A DNA stretch of 64,000 nt from Arabiibacter massiliensis (GCF_900169505.1 NZ_LT827021.1:2046001-2110000); one strand, 5' to 3'; numbered from the stretch's first letter, positions 26,074 to 34,387 are shown. A program made the numbers and translations. Notes: generated from the sequence alone by a model not told the origin.

Positions 26074-28640
26074 GGCTGCTCTCCTTCTTCGTTGTTCGAA
26101 GCCCATGCTACCACAGCTTGGCCGAACGAGATGCAGCCGTCGTTGGGCGGCAAATCGCGGTTGACGGCCACGGTGAAGCCGGCGGCCTCGAGCGCTGCCA
26201 GCGCGTGCTCGATCAGGTAGCGGTTCATGAAGACGCCGCCGGAGAGGGCGACCGTAGCGATGTCGTACATGCCGCGCACGAGCTCGGCCGCCATGACGAT
26301 GGCTTGCACGAACGCGTCGTGGAAGCGCCGCGCGATGGTCGCGGTGGGCACGCCGGCCGCCTTGTCGTCGAGCAGCGCCTTGAACGTAGGCGCCGCGTCG
26401 AAGAGCACGACCGACGTGTCCTGCGCCGTGCTTGTTGCCGTGGCCGTGTTCTTGACGACCGCGATGGCATAGCGCTCGGCCGAATTGTCATCCTGAGCGG
26501 AGGCGACGTAGTCGCCGGAGTCGAAGGATCCCGTGCGGGCCGTCAGGCCATTGGCGTTTTCAGCTGGCGCCGCGGGGGATCCTTCGACTCGCTTCGCTCG
26601 CTCAGGATGACAGGGGGGGCGCTGCGCTCGCTCAGGATGACAACCTGCGGCTTCCAGCAGGATGGCGGGCTCGCCTTCGTATTTCGGCTCGGTGCACACG
26701 CCCAGGAGGGCGCTTGCGGCGTCGAAGAGGCGGCCGACCGACGAGGTCATAGGCGTGTTCAGGCCGCGATCGATCATCTGCTCGCACACGGCCGCCTGCT
26801 CGTTGAGGGTCGCCAGCGCATCGGCCGCGCCGGGGTGTTCCAGCAGGTCGAAGGCCCACAGCACGCCGTAGGCCATGCGCAGCGGGTGCTTCACCGCCGC
26901 CGCGCCGCCGGGCATGGGCACGTAGGCGAAGTTCGCGAACCGCTCGAACGCGCGCAGGTTGCTCAGCAGCACCTCGCCGCCCCAGATGGCGCCGTCCTCG
27001 CCGAAGCCCGTGCCGTCGAACGCGATGCCGCACACGGGACCGGGCAGGTTGTGCTCCCCCATCACGGCCACGATGTGCGCGTGGTGATGCTGCACCTCGA
27101 CAAGCGGCAGGCCGCACGCGCGGCTCTCGTCGTGCGCCCACTTCGACGCGAGGTACTCGGGATGCTTGTCGCAGGCCAGGCGGTCGGGCTTGATCTCGAA
27201 CAGCGTCTCGTAGCGGTCCTTCGCCGTGAGCCACGCGTCGTAGGTCTCCGCGTTCTCCATGTCGCCGATGTGCTGCGACACGAACGCTTCCGCGTCGCGC
27301 GTGAGCGTGAACGTGTTCTTCTGCTCCGGGCCCACGGCCAGGATGGACGCGGTGCCTTCGCTCGCGGGCATCGCCAGCGGCAAGGGCGCGTAGCCGCGGG
27401 CGCGGCGGATGAACTGCACGGCGTCGCCCGCGCTGCCGGCCTTGACGATGCGCACCACCGAGTCGTCGTAGCGCGCGCGAATAGCGCGGTCGTGGCCCAG
27501 GATGGCGTCGGCCACGGCGAACAGCTTCTCGCAAGCGTCCTCGTCGTCGGTGACGATGGGCTCGTCATGGATGTTCCCCGAGGTCATGACGAGCAGAGGG
27601 ATGTGACAATTGCCCCGTCCCTTTGTCACATCGGCGAAGTCGGCCAGCAGGAGGTGTTGCAGGGGGGTGTAGGGGAGCATGACGCCGAGCTCGGGAAGCT
27701 CGTCGGCCAACCCCGGCGCGAAGGCGGCGTCCGGGCGCTTCTTCAGCAGCACGATGGGGCGCTGGGAGCCCTCCAGCACGGCAGCTTCCGCGTCGTTCAC
27801 CTCGCACACCTGCCGCACGTCGTCGGTCGAGGCGGCCATCACCGCGAACGCTTTGCCCTCGCGGCGCTTGCGGGCGCGCAAAAGCGCCACGGCGTCGGGG
27901 TTGTTCGCGTCGCACACCAGGTGGAAGCCGCCGAGGCCCTTCACCGCCAGGATCTTCCCCGCCGCCAAAAGCTCCACGGCGCGCGCGAGGATGGCGTCGC
28001 TCTCCTCGAGCGTGTTTCCCCACGTCACCGGCCCGTGCGGTGCAGCGATGTCGCCGCCTTCGTGCTCGCGCCAGCTCAGGTGCGGACCGCACTCGAAGCA
28101 GGCGTCGGGCTGCGCGTGGAAGCGGCGGTCGAGCGGGTCGCCGTACTCGCGGGCGCAGCGCTCGCACATGGGGAAGTCCTTCATCGAGGTGCTCTTGCGG
28201 TCGTAGGGCAGCTTCTCGATGATGGTGAAGCGCGGCCCGCAGTTCGTGCAGTTGATGAACGGGTAGCGGTAGCGCCTATCGTTGGGGTTGAACAGCTCGC
28301 GCACGCAGTCGTCGCACGTGGCCAGGTCGGGCGACACAAGCGTGGTCTTCTCCACCGCGCCGGCGTCCGAGAATCGGATCTCGAAGGAGTCGAAGTCCTC
28401 CAGCGGCACCTCTTTGAGGTCGATCTCCTCCACGCGCGAGGCAGCCGGCGGGTTCTCGGAAAGCTCCAGCACGAACTCGTCCAGCAGCTTGCCCTCGGCC
28501 TCCGCGTGGATGAACACGCCGTCGGTGGCGTTCAGCACCCAGCCGTTCACCAGGTATTTCTTCGCCAGCCGGTACACGAAGGGGCGGAAGCCCACCCCTT
28601 GCACGATGCCCTTCACCTGTATGTCGAGCGCTTCGATCAT
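26064..28640 (-). CDS. hypF: Carbamoyltransferase HypF with an in-frame repeat insertion
   Basis: The 858-residue protein makes the thiocarbamate on HypE that becomes the cyanide ligands of [NiFe]-hydrogenase. In order: acylphosphatase domain (1-90, 'KGIVQGVGFRPFVYRLA'), two zinc fingers (about 105-200, 'CDDC', 'CTNC', 'CERC', 'CFEC'), a YrdC-like domain (about 200-400) and a Kae1-like carbamoyltransferase domain. HypF is normally about 750-780 residues. The excess is explained by residues near 665-718, where a genomic palindromic repeat is translated ('CHPERAKRVEGS'). The frame is intact on both sides and the C-terminal motif 'VALSGGVFMNRYL' is kept, so the protein may still work. Confidence 0.95.
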   Translation of the reverse strand: MIEALDIQVKGIVQGVGFRPFVYRLAKKYLVNGWVLNATDGVFIHAEAEGKLLDEFVLELSENPPAASRVEEIDLKEVPLEDFDSFEIRFSDAGAVEKTTLVSPDLATCDDCVRELFNPNDRRYRYPFINCTNCGPRFTIIEKLPYDRKSTSMKDFPMCERCAREYGDPLDRRFHAQPDACFECGPHLSWREHEGGDIAAPHGPVTWGNTLEESDAILARAVELLAAGKILAVKGLGGFHLVCDANNPDAVALLRARKRREGKAFAVMAASTDDVRQVCEVNDAEAAVLEGSQRPIVLLKKRPDAAFAPGLADELPELGVMLPYTPLQHLLLADFADVTKGRGNCHIPLLVMTSGNIHDEPIVTDDEDACEKLFAVADAILGHDRAIRARYDDSVVRIVKAGSAGDAVQFIRRARGYAPLPLAMPASEGTASILAVGPEQKNTFTLTRDAEAFVSQHIGDMENAETYDAWLTAKDRYETLFEIKPDRLACDKHPEYLASKWAHDESRACGLPLVEVQHHHAHIVAVMGEHNLPGPVCGIAFDGTGFGEDGAIWGGEVLLSNLRAFERFANFAYVPMPGGAAAVKHPLRMAYGVLWAFDLLEHPGAADALATLNEQAAVCEQMIDRGLNTPMTSSVGRLFDAASALLGVCTEPKYEGEPAILLEAAGCHPERAQRPPCHPERAKRVEGSPAAPAENANGLTARTGSFDSGDYVASAQDDNSAERYAIAVVKNTATATSTAQDTSVVLFDAAPTFKALLDDKAAGVPTATIARRFHDAFVQAIVMAAELVRGMYDIATVALSGGVFMNRYLIEHALAALEAAGFTVAVNRDLPPNDGCISFGQAVVAWASNNEEGEQPCA
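26487..26641. repeat. GTCATCCTGAG palindromic repeat inside hypF
   Basis: The left part starts with GTCATCCTGAGCG and includes TCGAAGGATCC; the right part is its inverted form (GGATCCTTCGACTCGCTTCG, CTCAGGATGAC), followed by one extra CTCAGGATGAC tail unit. It is the same family as the copies at 31840, 33584, 40263, 41561, 57656, 60014 and 63911. All the others are intergenic. Confidence 0.9.
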
Positions 28641-28664
28641 CTCGCCGCCTCCGCTTCAATCCAA

Positions 28665-28690
28665 GAGGGCGGCCCCGGCCGGCCGCCCTC
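28665..28690 (-). terminator. Hairpin downstream of pgi
   Basis: GAGGGCGGCC and GGCCGCCCTC form a perfect 10-bp stem around CCGGCC. It lies between pgi and hypF, directly beside a parS site, and lacks a T-run. Confidence 0.5.
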
Positions 28691-28692
28691 GA

Positions 28693-28708
28693 TGTTTCAC
28701 GTGAAACA
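28693..28708. other. parS site 1 (ParB binding)
   Basis: TGTTTCACGTGAAACA is an exact match to the near-universal bacterial parS consensus. It lies in the 88-bp gap between hypF and pgi. Two further exact copies are at 49222 and 52446. ParB binds these sites to segregate the chromosome origin region. Confidence 0.88.
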
Positions 28709-28728
28709 CTCGTTCGCGTTGGACGCCC

Positions 28729-30447
28729 TTACCTCGCCGGCGCCTCGAGCTCCTCCAAGATGCCCATGATCACCTCGGCCAGCTCGCGCAGCGTCACGCC
28801 CGAGTTGTCGGGCAGGTGCAGGTGCACGCAGCGACGGCCGCGATCGGCCAGCGTCACGAGGTCGCCCGAGGCCTGCGCCTTCGCGAGCGACCCCAGGCTC
28901 TCGGCCTCCTGCCCCAGCGGGATATCCTTCAGCTCGTCGGCCGACAGGATGAGGAACACGCCGCAGTTCGGGCCGCCCTTGTGCAGCTGCCCGGTGGAAT
29001 GCAGGTAGCGGGGCCCCACTTCCAGGCAGGATACCACGCCGCGTTTGTCGGCCACGCCGTGGCGGATGGTCTCGAGCGCCTCGCGCCGGCCCTCGCCGGT
29101 GAACGGCAGAAACGCGTTCAGCGCGAAGAAATCGCCCGGCTGGATGCTGCCCAGCAGCGCCCGCAGCGCCCCGCGCACGTCGGTGCAGTCCTTGAAGCAC
29201 GGCGACAGGCGCACCTCCACCTCGCCCATGTGCACGTCGTCGATGAAATCCTGCACGAAATCCGGCTCGGGCTGGCCGTCCTTGAGGATGTCGAGCACGA
29301 CGGCTTTCGCGGAGGCCACGTCGGGCTGGTCGAACGGGCAGATCTTCATGAGGTAGCCGCACATGGCGATGGCGTACTCCCACATGATGAAATGCTCGGC
29401 CAGCTCCTCCACCGAGTCGATCCTGAAGTTGGCGCGCGGGATGGTGGGGTCGATGTAGGACAGGCTCATCTCGAAGTTCTTGCGCTCGTCCCAGAGGTCC
29501 GTGCGCGTCTGGTACATGATGACGCTGCGGTCGCCCGGGTCCTTCGTGAGCAGCAGCGAGTCGATCTCGATGTTGGGCAGGATGCCCTGTCCCTCCTTGC
29601 CCAGGCTCTCGGCCACCAGCTGCTCGATCCACAGGCCCAGCACGCGGCCGCGCTTGGGCGTGAGGAACGAGAACTTATTGCGTCCGTGCAGGTAGTTGTC
29701 GTACAGGAAGGCGGCCAGGCCGATGGCGGGGTTGTCGATGGCGTCCTCGGCGCAGCGGCGCTCGGCCTCCACGGCATGGCTCATGAAGTCCTCGAGGTCG
29801 ATGCCCACGAGCGCGGCCGGCAGCAGGCCGAACACGGACAGCGCCGAGAAGCGCCCGCCCACGGACGGCTCCCCGGAGAACACGGCGGCCCAGCCCTCCT
29901 CGCGCGCCTGGCGCTCCAGCTCCGAGCCGGGATCGGTGACGGCCACCAGATGCCCCACCAACTCCTCCTCGGGCATGCGGTCGGCCACCGCGTCGCGCAC
30001 GGCGCGCAGGGCCAGGCGCGGCTCGATGGTGCCGCCGCTCTTCGACGAGATGATGAACAGCGTGGTCTCGGGCTTTGCCTCGGCCAGGATGGCGCGCATG
30101 CGCACGGGCGAGTCGGAGTCGAGCGTTTTGAAGGAGATCTTCGACGAGTCGGGCTTGTTGTACTTCGTGATGGTCATGGGCGCCTGCGTGGAGCCGCCCT
30201 GGCCGATGAGCACCACGGTCTTGAGCCCCTGGGCGATGATGGAGTTCGCGAAGCTCTGGATCTTGTCCAGCGGATAAGGCGGATTGCTGGCGAGGTCCGT
30301 CCACCCCATGTACCGCTCGGCGCAGGCGCGCGCCTCGTCCGTGAAGCTGTAGAGGCTCGCGTCCCGGTCGTGGAGACGGCTGGCGACGCACTCTTTCACG
30401 AGCGTCTTGGCGGAAGGATACAGTTTTTCCATATCACCAGACAGCAT
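28729..30447 (-). CDS. pgi: Glucose-6-phosphate isomerase
   Basis: The product has 572 residues from ATG 30447, which has GAAGG 5 bp upstream; longer in-frame extensions are unlikely. It interconverts glucose-6-phosphate and fructose-6-phosphate. Family marks include a SIS-type 'IISSKSGGTIEPRLALRAV' segment and the PGI signature 'SVGGRFSALSVFGLLPAAL'. The sequence resembles the isomerase half of the transaldolase-PGI fusions of Actinobacteria rather than E. coli Pgi, and the N-terminal 40 residues may be a vestigial linker. It is a single gene, facing a promoter region with a large palindrome. Confidence 0.9.
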   Translation of the reverse strand: MLSGDMEKLYPSAKTLVKECVASRLHDRDASLYSFTDEARACAERYMGWTDLASNPPYPLDKIQSFANSIIAQGLKTVVLIGQGGSTQAPMTITKYNKPDSSKISFKTLDSDSPVRMRAILAEAKPETTLFIISSKSGGTIEPRLALRAVRDAVADRMPEEELVGHLVAVTDPGSELERQAREEGWAAVFSGEPSVGGRFSALSVFGLLPAALVGIDLEDFMSHAVEAERRCAEDAIDNPAIGLAAFLYDNYLHGRNKFSFLTPKRGRVLGLWIEQLVAESLGKEGQGILPNIEIDSLLLTKDPGDRSVIMYQTRTDLWDERKNFEMSLSYIDPTIPRANFRIDSVEELAEHFIMWEYAIAMCGYLMKICPFDQPDVASAKAVVLDILKDGQPEPDFVQDFIDDVHMGEVEVRLSPCFKDCTDVRGALRALLGSIQPGDFFALNAFLPFTGEGRREALETIRHGVADKRGVVSCLEVGPRYLHSTGQLHKGGPNCGVFLILSADELKDIPLGQEAESLGSLAKAQASGDLVTLADRGRRCVHLHLPDNSGVTLRELAEVIMGILEELEAPAR

Positions 30448-30596
30448 GGGCACCTTCTTTCTGCGTAATTCTCCCCATTCTAGCAAACGACGCGGAAAGC
30501 GGCTCGCCTTGTTTGGCGTTGTGATGGAGATGTGAACGAGATGTGCATCCGGGCCCTCAGTTACGCAATGGAAACGATGGAAGCATGCGGGAGGCG

Positions 30597-30653
30597 GATC
30601 TTCGCTCCGAAAACACGCCTCGTGCGCTGAGGCGTGTTTTCGGAGCGAAGATC
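30597..30653. repeat. 57-bp perfect hairpin element, copy 1
   Basis: Two 25-bp perfect arms (GATCTTCGCTCCGAAAACAC... with its complement) surround the loop GTGCGCT. An almost identical copy, differing in one end base, lies at 62789-62845. It lies in the 369-bp gap between pgi and the rubrerythrin gene. Confidence 0.9.
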
Positions 30654-30743
30654 GTGCGCGACAGGGGGACATGACGCGCGCTGTCCTGCTTGTCGATAAT
30701 AATTCCAAATTAACAGTATTTCACTGTTGATTCTTCTTTCTTA

Positions 30744-30766
30744 TTGATATATAGTATCGATATCAA
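30744..30766 (+). promoter_or_regulatory. Palindrome in the rubrerythrin promoter region
   Basis: TTGATAT (30744-30750) and ATATCAA (30760-30766) are inverted 7-bp halves in an AT-rich stretch 50 bp before the start codon. A second short inverted pair (TAACAGT/ACTGTT) lies near 30712-30728. A peroxide- or iron-responsive operator is possible but unproven. Confidence 0.4.
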
Positions 30767-30816
30767 AACGAGCCACTGAGGAGGGCTCGTCAAGAAACCA
30801 TAGGGAGGAATCGCAC

Positions 30817-31602
30817 ATGTCTGAAATCTCGAGGCGCAATCTGCTCAAAGGCGCGGCCGTCGGCGCCGCTTCGCTTTCCACGCTCGGCATCCTTGCCGCC
30901 TGCGCGGCCCCGGAGGAGCCCAAGGCAGCCGCCGAGCCCGCCGCTGACGACGCCGCCAAGGCCGACGGCGCTTCCAGCGAGTACGTGGCCGAGGTGCTTG
31001 AGCCCACGGCGATGCCCGATGCCGGAACCGCGAGCAACTTCAACATCATGTACGACAGCAAGACCGCCGTGGGCACCACCTACGAGAACCTGATGTCCGC
31101 CATCACGGGCGAGACCGGCGCCACCACGAAGTACGAGGCGTTCTCCAAGGTTGCCGAAAAAGAAGGCTTCGACGTGCTGGCGCGCCTGTTCCAGTGCACC
31201 GCCGACGCCGAGAAGATCCACATCGGCCTGGAGTACGACCTGGCCAAGGAGATCGACCCCGCCACCGAGAAGCCCGAGCCGCCGACGGTCGAGGAGCACG
31301 AGAGCGACATCAACCTGATCAGCGGCGCGAACGGCGAGATCTACGAGACGTCCGACATGTACCCCTCCTTCATCAAGAAGGCGCAGGAGGAAGGCAACAA
31401 CAAGGCCGTGCAGGTGTTCACCCGCGCGAAGCTGGCCGAGGCCTACCACGCGAAGCTGTACATGGACGCGTACACCACCATCGACACCCCGTTCGACGGC
31501 AAGTACTACCTGTGCCCCATCTGCGGCTACATCCACAAGGGCGAGAACTTCACCGCCTGCCCCATCTGCCTGGCCCCGAAGAGCTCCTTCAAGGCCTACT
31601 AA
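30817..31602 (+). CDS. Exported rubrerythrin-like lipoprotein
   Basis: The 261-residue protein starts at ATG 30817 after AGGGAGG. It carries a Tat signal (SRRNLLKGA) and a lipobox (LAACAAP), then a low-complexity Ala/Pro/Asp linker to about residue 65. A four-helix ferritin-like domain follows, with Glu/His ligands in 'TKYEAFSKVAEKEGF', 'ADAEKIHIGLEY' and 'AKLAEAYHAKLY'. A C-terminal rubredoxin-like knuckle pair ('CPICGYIHKGE', 'CPICLAPK') closes it. Rubrerythrins reduce hydrogen peroxide with electrons from rubredoxin or similar donors and are usually cytoplasmic, so export to the cell surface is unusual. It should protect exported reductases from peroxide. Confidence 0.9.
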   Translation: MSEISRRNLLKGAAVGAASLSTLGILAACAAPEEPKAAAEPAADDAAKADGASSEYVAEVLEPTAMPDAGTASNFNIMYDSKTAVGTTYENLMSAITGETGATTKYEAFSKVAEKEGFDVLARLFQCTADAEKIHIGLEYDLAKEIDPATEKPEPPTVEEHESDINLISGANGEIYETSDMYPSFIKKAQEEGNNKAVQVFTRAKLAEAYHAKLYMDAYTTIDTPFDGKYYLCPICGYIHKGENFTACPICLAPKSSFKAY

Positions 31603-31625
31603 ACCAAGCCATCCCCCTCTCGCAT

Positions 31626-31666
31626 GGCGGCTTCCCGGTACTGCATCCCGGGGAGCCGCCTTTTTT
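31626..31666 (+). terminator. Rho-independent terminator of the rubrerythrin gene
   Basis: GGCGGCTTCCC pairs with GGGGAGCCGCC (one G-U) and runs into six T residues, 23 bp after the stop. Confidence 0.9.
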
Positions 31667-31692
31667 CGCGCGCGAAGCGGGCCCCGCTGCGG

Positions 31693-31956
31693 AAGTGGCA
31701 AGGATTTGCGGCTGTGGCACGGATCGGACGGAAATCGGGCGGCACGGACGCGCGGGCACCGGTGTTTCCCCAGGTCGCGAAATTCGCGAACGCGCCGCGC
31801 ATGCCACAGCCGAAAAATCCTGCCACTTCCACGCGGGATGTCATCCTGAGCGAGCGAAGCGAGTCGAAGGATCCCGTGCGGCGTGAGCTGGGAGTTTCTC
31901 GGCTGACGCCGCAGGGGATCCTTCGACTCCGCGCTGCGCGCTCCGCTCAGGATGAC
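31693..31956. repeat. 264-bp composite repeat, left copy beside the Fic gene
   Basis: The unit joins two palindromic elements. The first half has inverted arms GTGGCAAGGATTTGCGG... and TGCCACAGCCGAAAAATCC; the second half (31840-31956) is the GTCATCCTGAG element. The right copy at 33437-33700 has the same length with about seven differences counted by eye. A further inverted GTGGCAGGATTTTTCGG arm follows at 31967-31993. Confidence 0.9.
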
Positions 31957-32020
31957 ATCCCGCGTGGAAGTGGCAGGATTTTTCGGCTGTTGGGAACCTC
32001 GCTGCTCGCTGCGAGAATCC

Positions 32021-33304
32021 TCACCGGCCGCGTCGAAGGTTCTCGGGCACGGCGCGCACCGGCTTCGCCGCGCTTGTGTCCCCCACGGGGCTCGCTAGCC
32101 GCCGCTCGAAGATATTGAACTCGTTGATCACCTCGGGCACTTCGAACGTCCGGTTACGCTTTTGGCTTCCGATGGGCTTTACGATGCCCGATTCTGCACA
32201 GCGTTCGATCGCCGCCGTGGTGGCGCTCGTCGCGCGCCCAATCGAGGCGACCGCCGACTTTACCGTGAACACCGGCATGCCTACCAGCTCTTCCAGCAGA
32301 AGGTCGAGCGCTGAGTTCTTGCGCACGGCACCCAGACGCTCGCGCCATGCAGCCTGCAAGACGTCGGCGCTTTGTTCGAAACGCTCGGCCTCCTCGCATG
32401 AAGCGAGGCATGCGCCGGCAAAGAACGAGACCCATTCGTTGATTCCGTCGCGAACAGCCACTTCGCCCTCTGAATCGGTGTAGCGAAAACCCGTGAGGCC
32501 TTGCACGTAGCTCTCCGAATGCGTCGCAAGAACGAGGGACACCGGCGGCACGAGACGGGGTGCCAGGCCCCGACGCCTCAGGACGAGATGGATGAGAGCG
32601 CGCCCGGTTCGCCCATTGCCGTCAACGAAAGGATGGATAGATTCAAACTGGGCATGGACAAGCGCAGCCTGCACGATGGGTGAAACGACCCGATCATTAC
32701 AATACTGCGCAAGATCATCGAGCAAGCCTTCCACATGCTGAGGCGCCGGAGGAACATAATCAGCCGAGAGGGGATTGTACGAATTGCCGCCGACCCAGTT
32801 TTGACGATCTCTCAGCTTGCCTCCGTACCGATCGATGCGCGTACCTGCGCAAAGAGCCCGGTGAATCGCGAGTATCGTGTCGACGGTGATCGTCTCGTCA
32901 GCCTCGGCCGCCGCGAGGGCGTCCTGCATGGCGTGGATATTGCCAACGACTTCGGCTGCGGATTCATCATGACGGAACGCGGTGCGGTCGCCAAGGTTCA
33001 TCTCCGCTTTAAGAAGCCGTCTCGTCCCAATCGACAGGCCTTCGATGTACGACGAGGACACCGCCTCCGCGCGCAGAAGAAGCCGCGCGATTCCCTCCGA
33101 GCTGCGAAGCGCGCGCACTCGTTCGTTCAGCGCGGCGATCGCCTGCTCGGCTCGACCCACGTCTCCCACCACATCGGGCTCAAGCGCCACGCCCATGTTC
33201 TTCAGCATCCCAGGAAGGTAGTAGAAGTACGCACCGCTTTGCCGCTCGCGCCGCGTTCTTCCCATGCCTTCGCTTATCCAAAACTCTCGATGCAATGTGC
33301 CCAT
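32021..33304 (-). CDS. Fic-domain AMP-transferase with C-terminal winged helix
   Basis: The 427-residue product starts at ATG 33304 behind AAGGAGGCGG. The Fic core holds the complete motif 'HPFVDGNGRTGR' with catalytic His224, preceded by the flap region 'NPLSADYVPPAP'. An N-terminal inhibitory helix motif 'SSSYIEG' (83-89) marks a class II, self-inhibited Fic protein. The last 100 residues look like a winged helix ('KSAVASIGRATSATTAAIER'). The family transfers AMP (or other nucleotides) to hydroxyl side chains of target proteins. The gene is alone between 264-bp direct repeats and has two palindromic operators upstream, so autoregulation by the winged helix is likely. Confidence 0.92.
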   Translation of the reverse strand: MGTLHREFWISEGMGRTRRERQSGAYFYYLPGMLKNMGVALEPDVVGDVGRAEQAIAALNERVRALRSSEGIARLLLRAEAVSSSYIEGLSIGTRRLLKAEMNLGDRTAFRHDESAAEVVGNIHAMQDALAAAEADETITVDTILAIHRALCAGTRIDRYGGKLRDRQNWVGGNSYNPLSADYVPPAPQHVEGLLDDLAQYCNDRVVSPIVQAALVHAQFESIHPFVDGNGRTGRALIHLVLRRRGLAPRLVPPVSLVLATHSESYVQGLTGFRYTDSEGEVAVRDGINEWVSFFAGACLASCEEAERFEQSADVLQAAWRERLGAVRKNSALDLLLEELVGMPVFTVKSAVASIGRATSATTAAIERCAESGIVKPIGSQKRNRTFEVPEVINEFNIFERRLASPVGDTSAAKPVRAVPENLRRGR

Positions 33305-33313
33305 GAACCGCCT

Positions 33314-33419
33314 CCTTATTTCAGGTTTTACTTTAACCTGAAATAAGGAAAGGTGAGCCTTCATAAAGCTGAAATACAGTTTCTCCTTATTTCAGGTTGT
33401 ATCATAACCTGAAATAAGG
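33314..33419. promoter_or_regulatory. Two identical palindromic operators upstream of the Fic gene
   Basis: CCTTATTTCAGGTT-N7-AACCTGAAATAAGG occurs at 33314-33348 and 33385-33419, with perfect 14-bp arms in both and different spacers. The first overlaps the ribosome site of the Fic gene, so a bound protein would block translation start or transcription. A partial half-site (CTGAAATAC) lies between. The centre-to-centre distance is 71 bp. Confidence 0.85.
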
Positions 33420-33436
33420 AAGATGAGTCTTGCGTA

Positions 33437-33700
33437 AAGTGGCAGGAATTTGCGGCTGTGGCACGGATCGGGCGGAAATCGGGCGGCACGGACGCGCGGG
33501 CGCCGGTGTTTCCCCAGGTCGCGAAATTCGCGAACTCGCCGCGCGTGCCACAGCCGAAAAATCCTGCCACTTCCACGCGGGATGTCATCCTGAGCGAGCG
33601 AAGCGAGTCGAAGGATCCCGTGCGGCGTGAGCTGGAAGTTTCTCGGCTGACGCCGCAGGGGATCCTTCGACTCCGCGCTGCGCGCTCCGCTCAGGATGAC
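33437..33700. repeat. 264-bp composite repeat, right copy beside the Fic gene
   Basis: Same orientation and length as the copy at 31693. It includes a GTCATCCTGAG element at 33584-33700. Together the two copies bracket the Fic gene with its operators as a 1.5-kb unit. Confidence 0.9.
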
Positions 33701-33840
33701 AAAGGGGGATGGCTGCGCGCTCCGCTCAGGATGACAAAGGGGGATGGCTGCGCGCTCCGCTCAGGATGACAAAGGGGGATGGCTGCGCGCTGCGCTCAGA
33801 CAGGGGGAGGGCATCTTCGTCGCTGCGCGCAGGATGACAA
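33701..33840. repeat. 35-bp tandem repeats at the end of the palindromic element
   Basis: Units at 33701-33735 and 33736-33770 are identical 35-bp repeats (AAAGGGGGATGGCTGCGCGC...GGATGAC). A third and fourth unit are degenerate. This is growth of the tail of the GTCATCCTGAG element, not CRISPR. Confidence 0.85.
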
Positions 33841-33863
33841 AGGGGGCTCGGGGGCATCAAAAA

Positions 33864-33885
33864 GGGGCCGCTTGGAGGCGGCCCC
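33864..33885 (-). terminator. Terminator of the chagasin-PASTA operon
   Basis: GGGGCCGC and GCGGCCCC form a perfect 8-bp stem, followed on the minus strand by TTTTTGATG, 25 bp past the stop. Confidence 0.85.
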
Positions 33886-33910
33886 GGGAGGGTTATCGGT
33901 TGGGCCGCGG

Positions 33911-34387
33911 TTACTTCGCGGCGACCTTGGTGAACATGCCGTCTTGGACGGTCACCTCGATGACCACGGTCTTGTCGTCAGGGGACTCCTCCCACGAGCG
34001 CGCGTACTTCAGCGTGATGGACGCGTCGCCCGAGCCGTTCGCCTTGTAGCCGAACATGTGCACGCCGCCCGCTCCGGCCACCGCGTCCTTGCCGGCCTCG
34101 TCCATCGCGCCGCCCTCTTCGACGTACTCGTCCATGTCCTGCGTCACCGTCGAGCCCGTGATCTCGCTGGTCCACTCGTACCCGGTGGTCGCGTTGCCGT
34201 CGAGCATCACTATCATGTCGCCCTGGGAGTACAGCAGCTCGCCGCCGTCGAACTGAACCGTGGCCTCGTCGTCGGCCGGAACCACTCCCTCCCGGCCGCC
34301 CTGCGCGGGCGAGCCGCATGCCGCGAGGACGCCGACGAGCGCCGCCAGGCACGCCCCGATCAACGTGAGCTTCAGAATCTTCTTCAT
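33911..34387 (-). CDS. Chagasin-family (I42) cysteine-protease inhibitor lipoprotein
   Basis: The 158-residue protein has a lipoprotein signal peptide ending in the lipobox LAACG. The mature part shows the inhibitor loops of the chagasin/amoebiasin family: 'GNATTGYEWTS' (loop 2, normally NPTTGY) near residue 64, a central 'GGVHMFGYKANGSGDASI' and 'KYARSWEES' (loop corresponding to RPW). Such proteins block papain-like cysteine proteases, often those of hosts or competitors. ATG 34387 overlaps the stop of the PASTA gene (ATGA), so both are translated together at the surface. Confidence 0.8.
   Translation of the reverse strand: MKKILKLTLIGACLAALVGVLAACGSPAQGGREGVVPADDEATVQFDGGELLYSQGDMIVMLDGNATTGYEWTSEITGSTVTQDMDEYVEEGGAMDEAGKDAVAGAGGVHMFGYKANGSGDASITLKYARSWEESPDDKTVVIEVTVQDGMFTKVAAK

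Noticed and set aside
28693..28708. Treating the MFHVKH-encoding frames around the TGTTTCACGTGAAACA sites as conserved small proteins
   Set aside because: The shared peptide is simply the translation of the parS sequence; the flanking frames are unrelated.
31693..33700. The 1.5-kb Fic unit as an insertion-sequence composite transposon
   Set aside because: The flanking repeats are non-coding and hold no transposase, so only a non-autonomous or recombination-based origin can be supported.
33701..33840. Regular 35-bp repeats that could suggest a CRISPR array
   Set aside because: The units are contiguous with no unique spacers and are the tail of a palindromic element; no cas gene is near.
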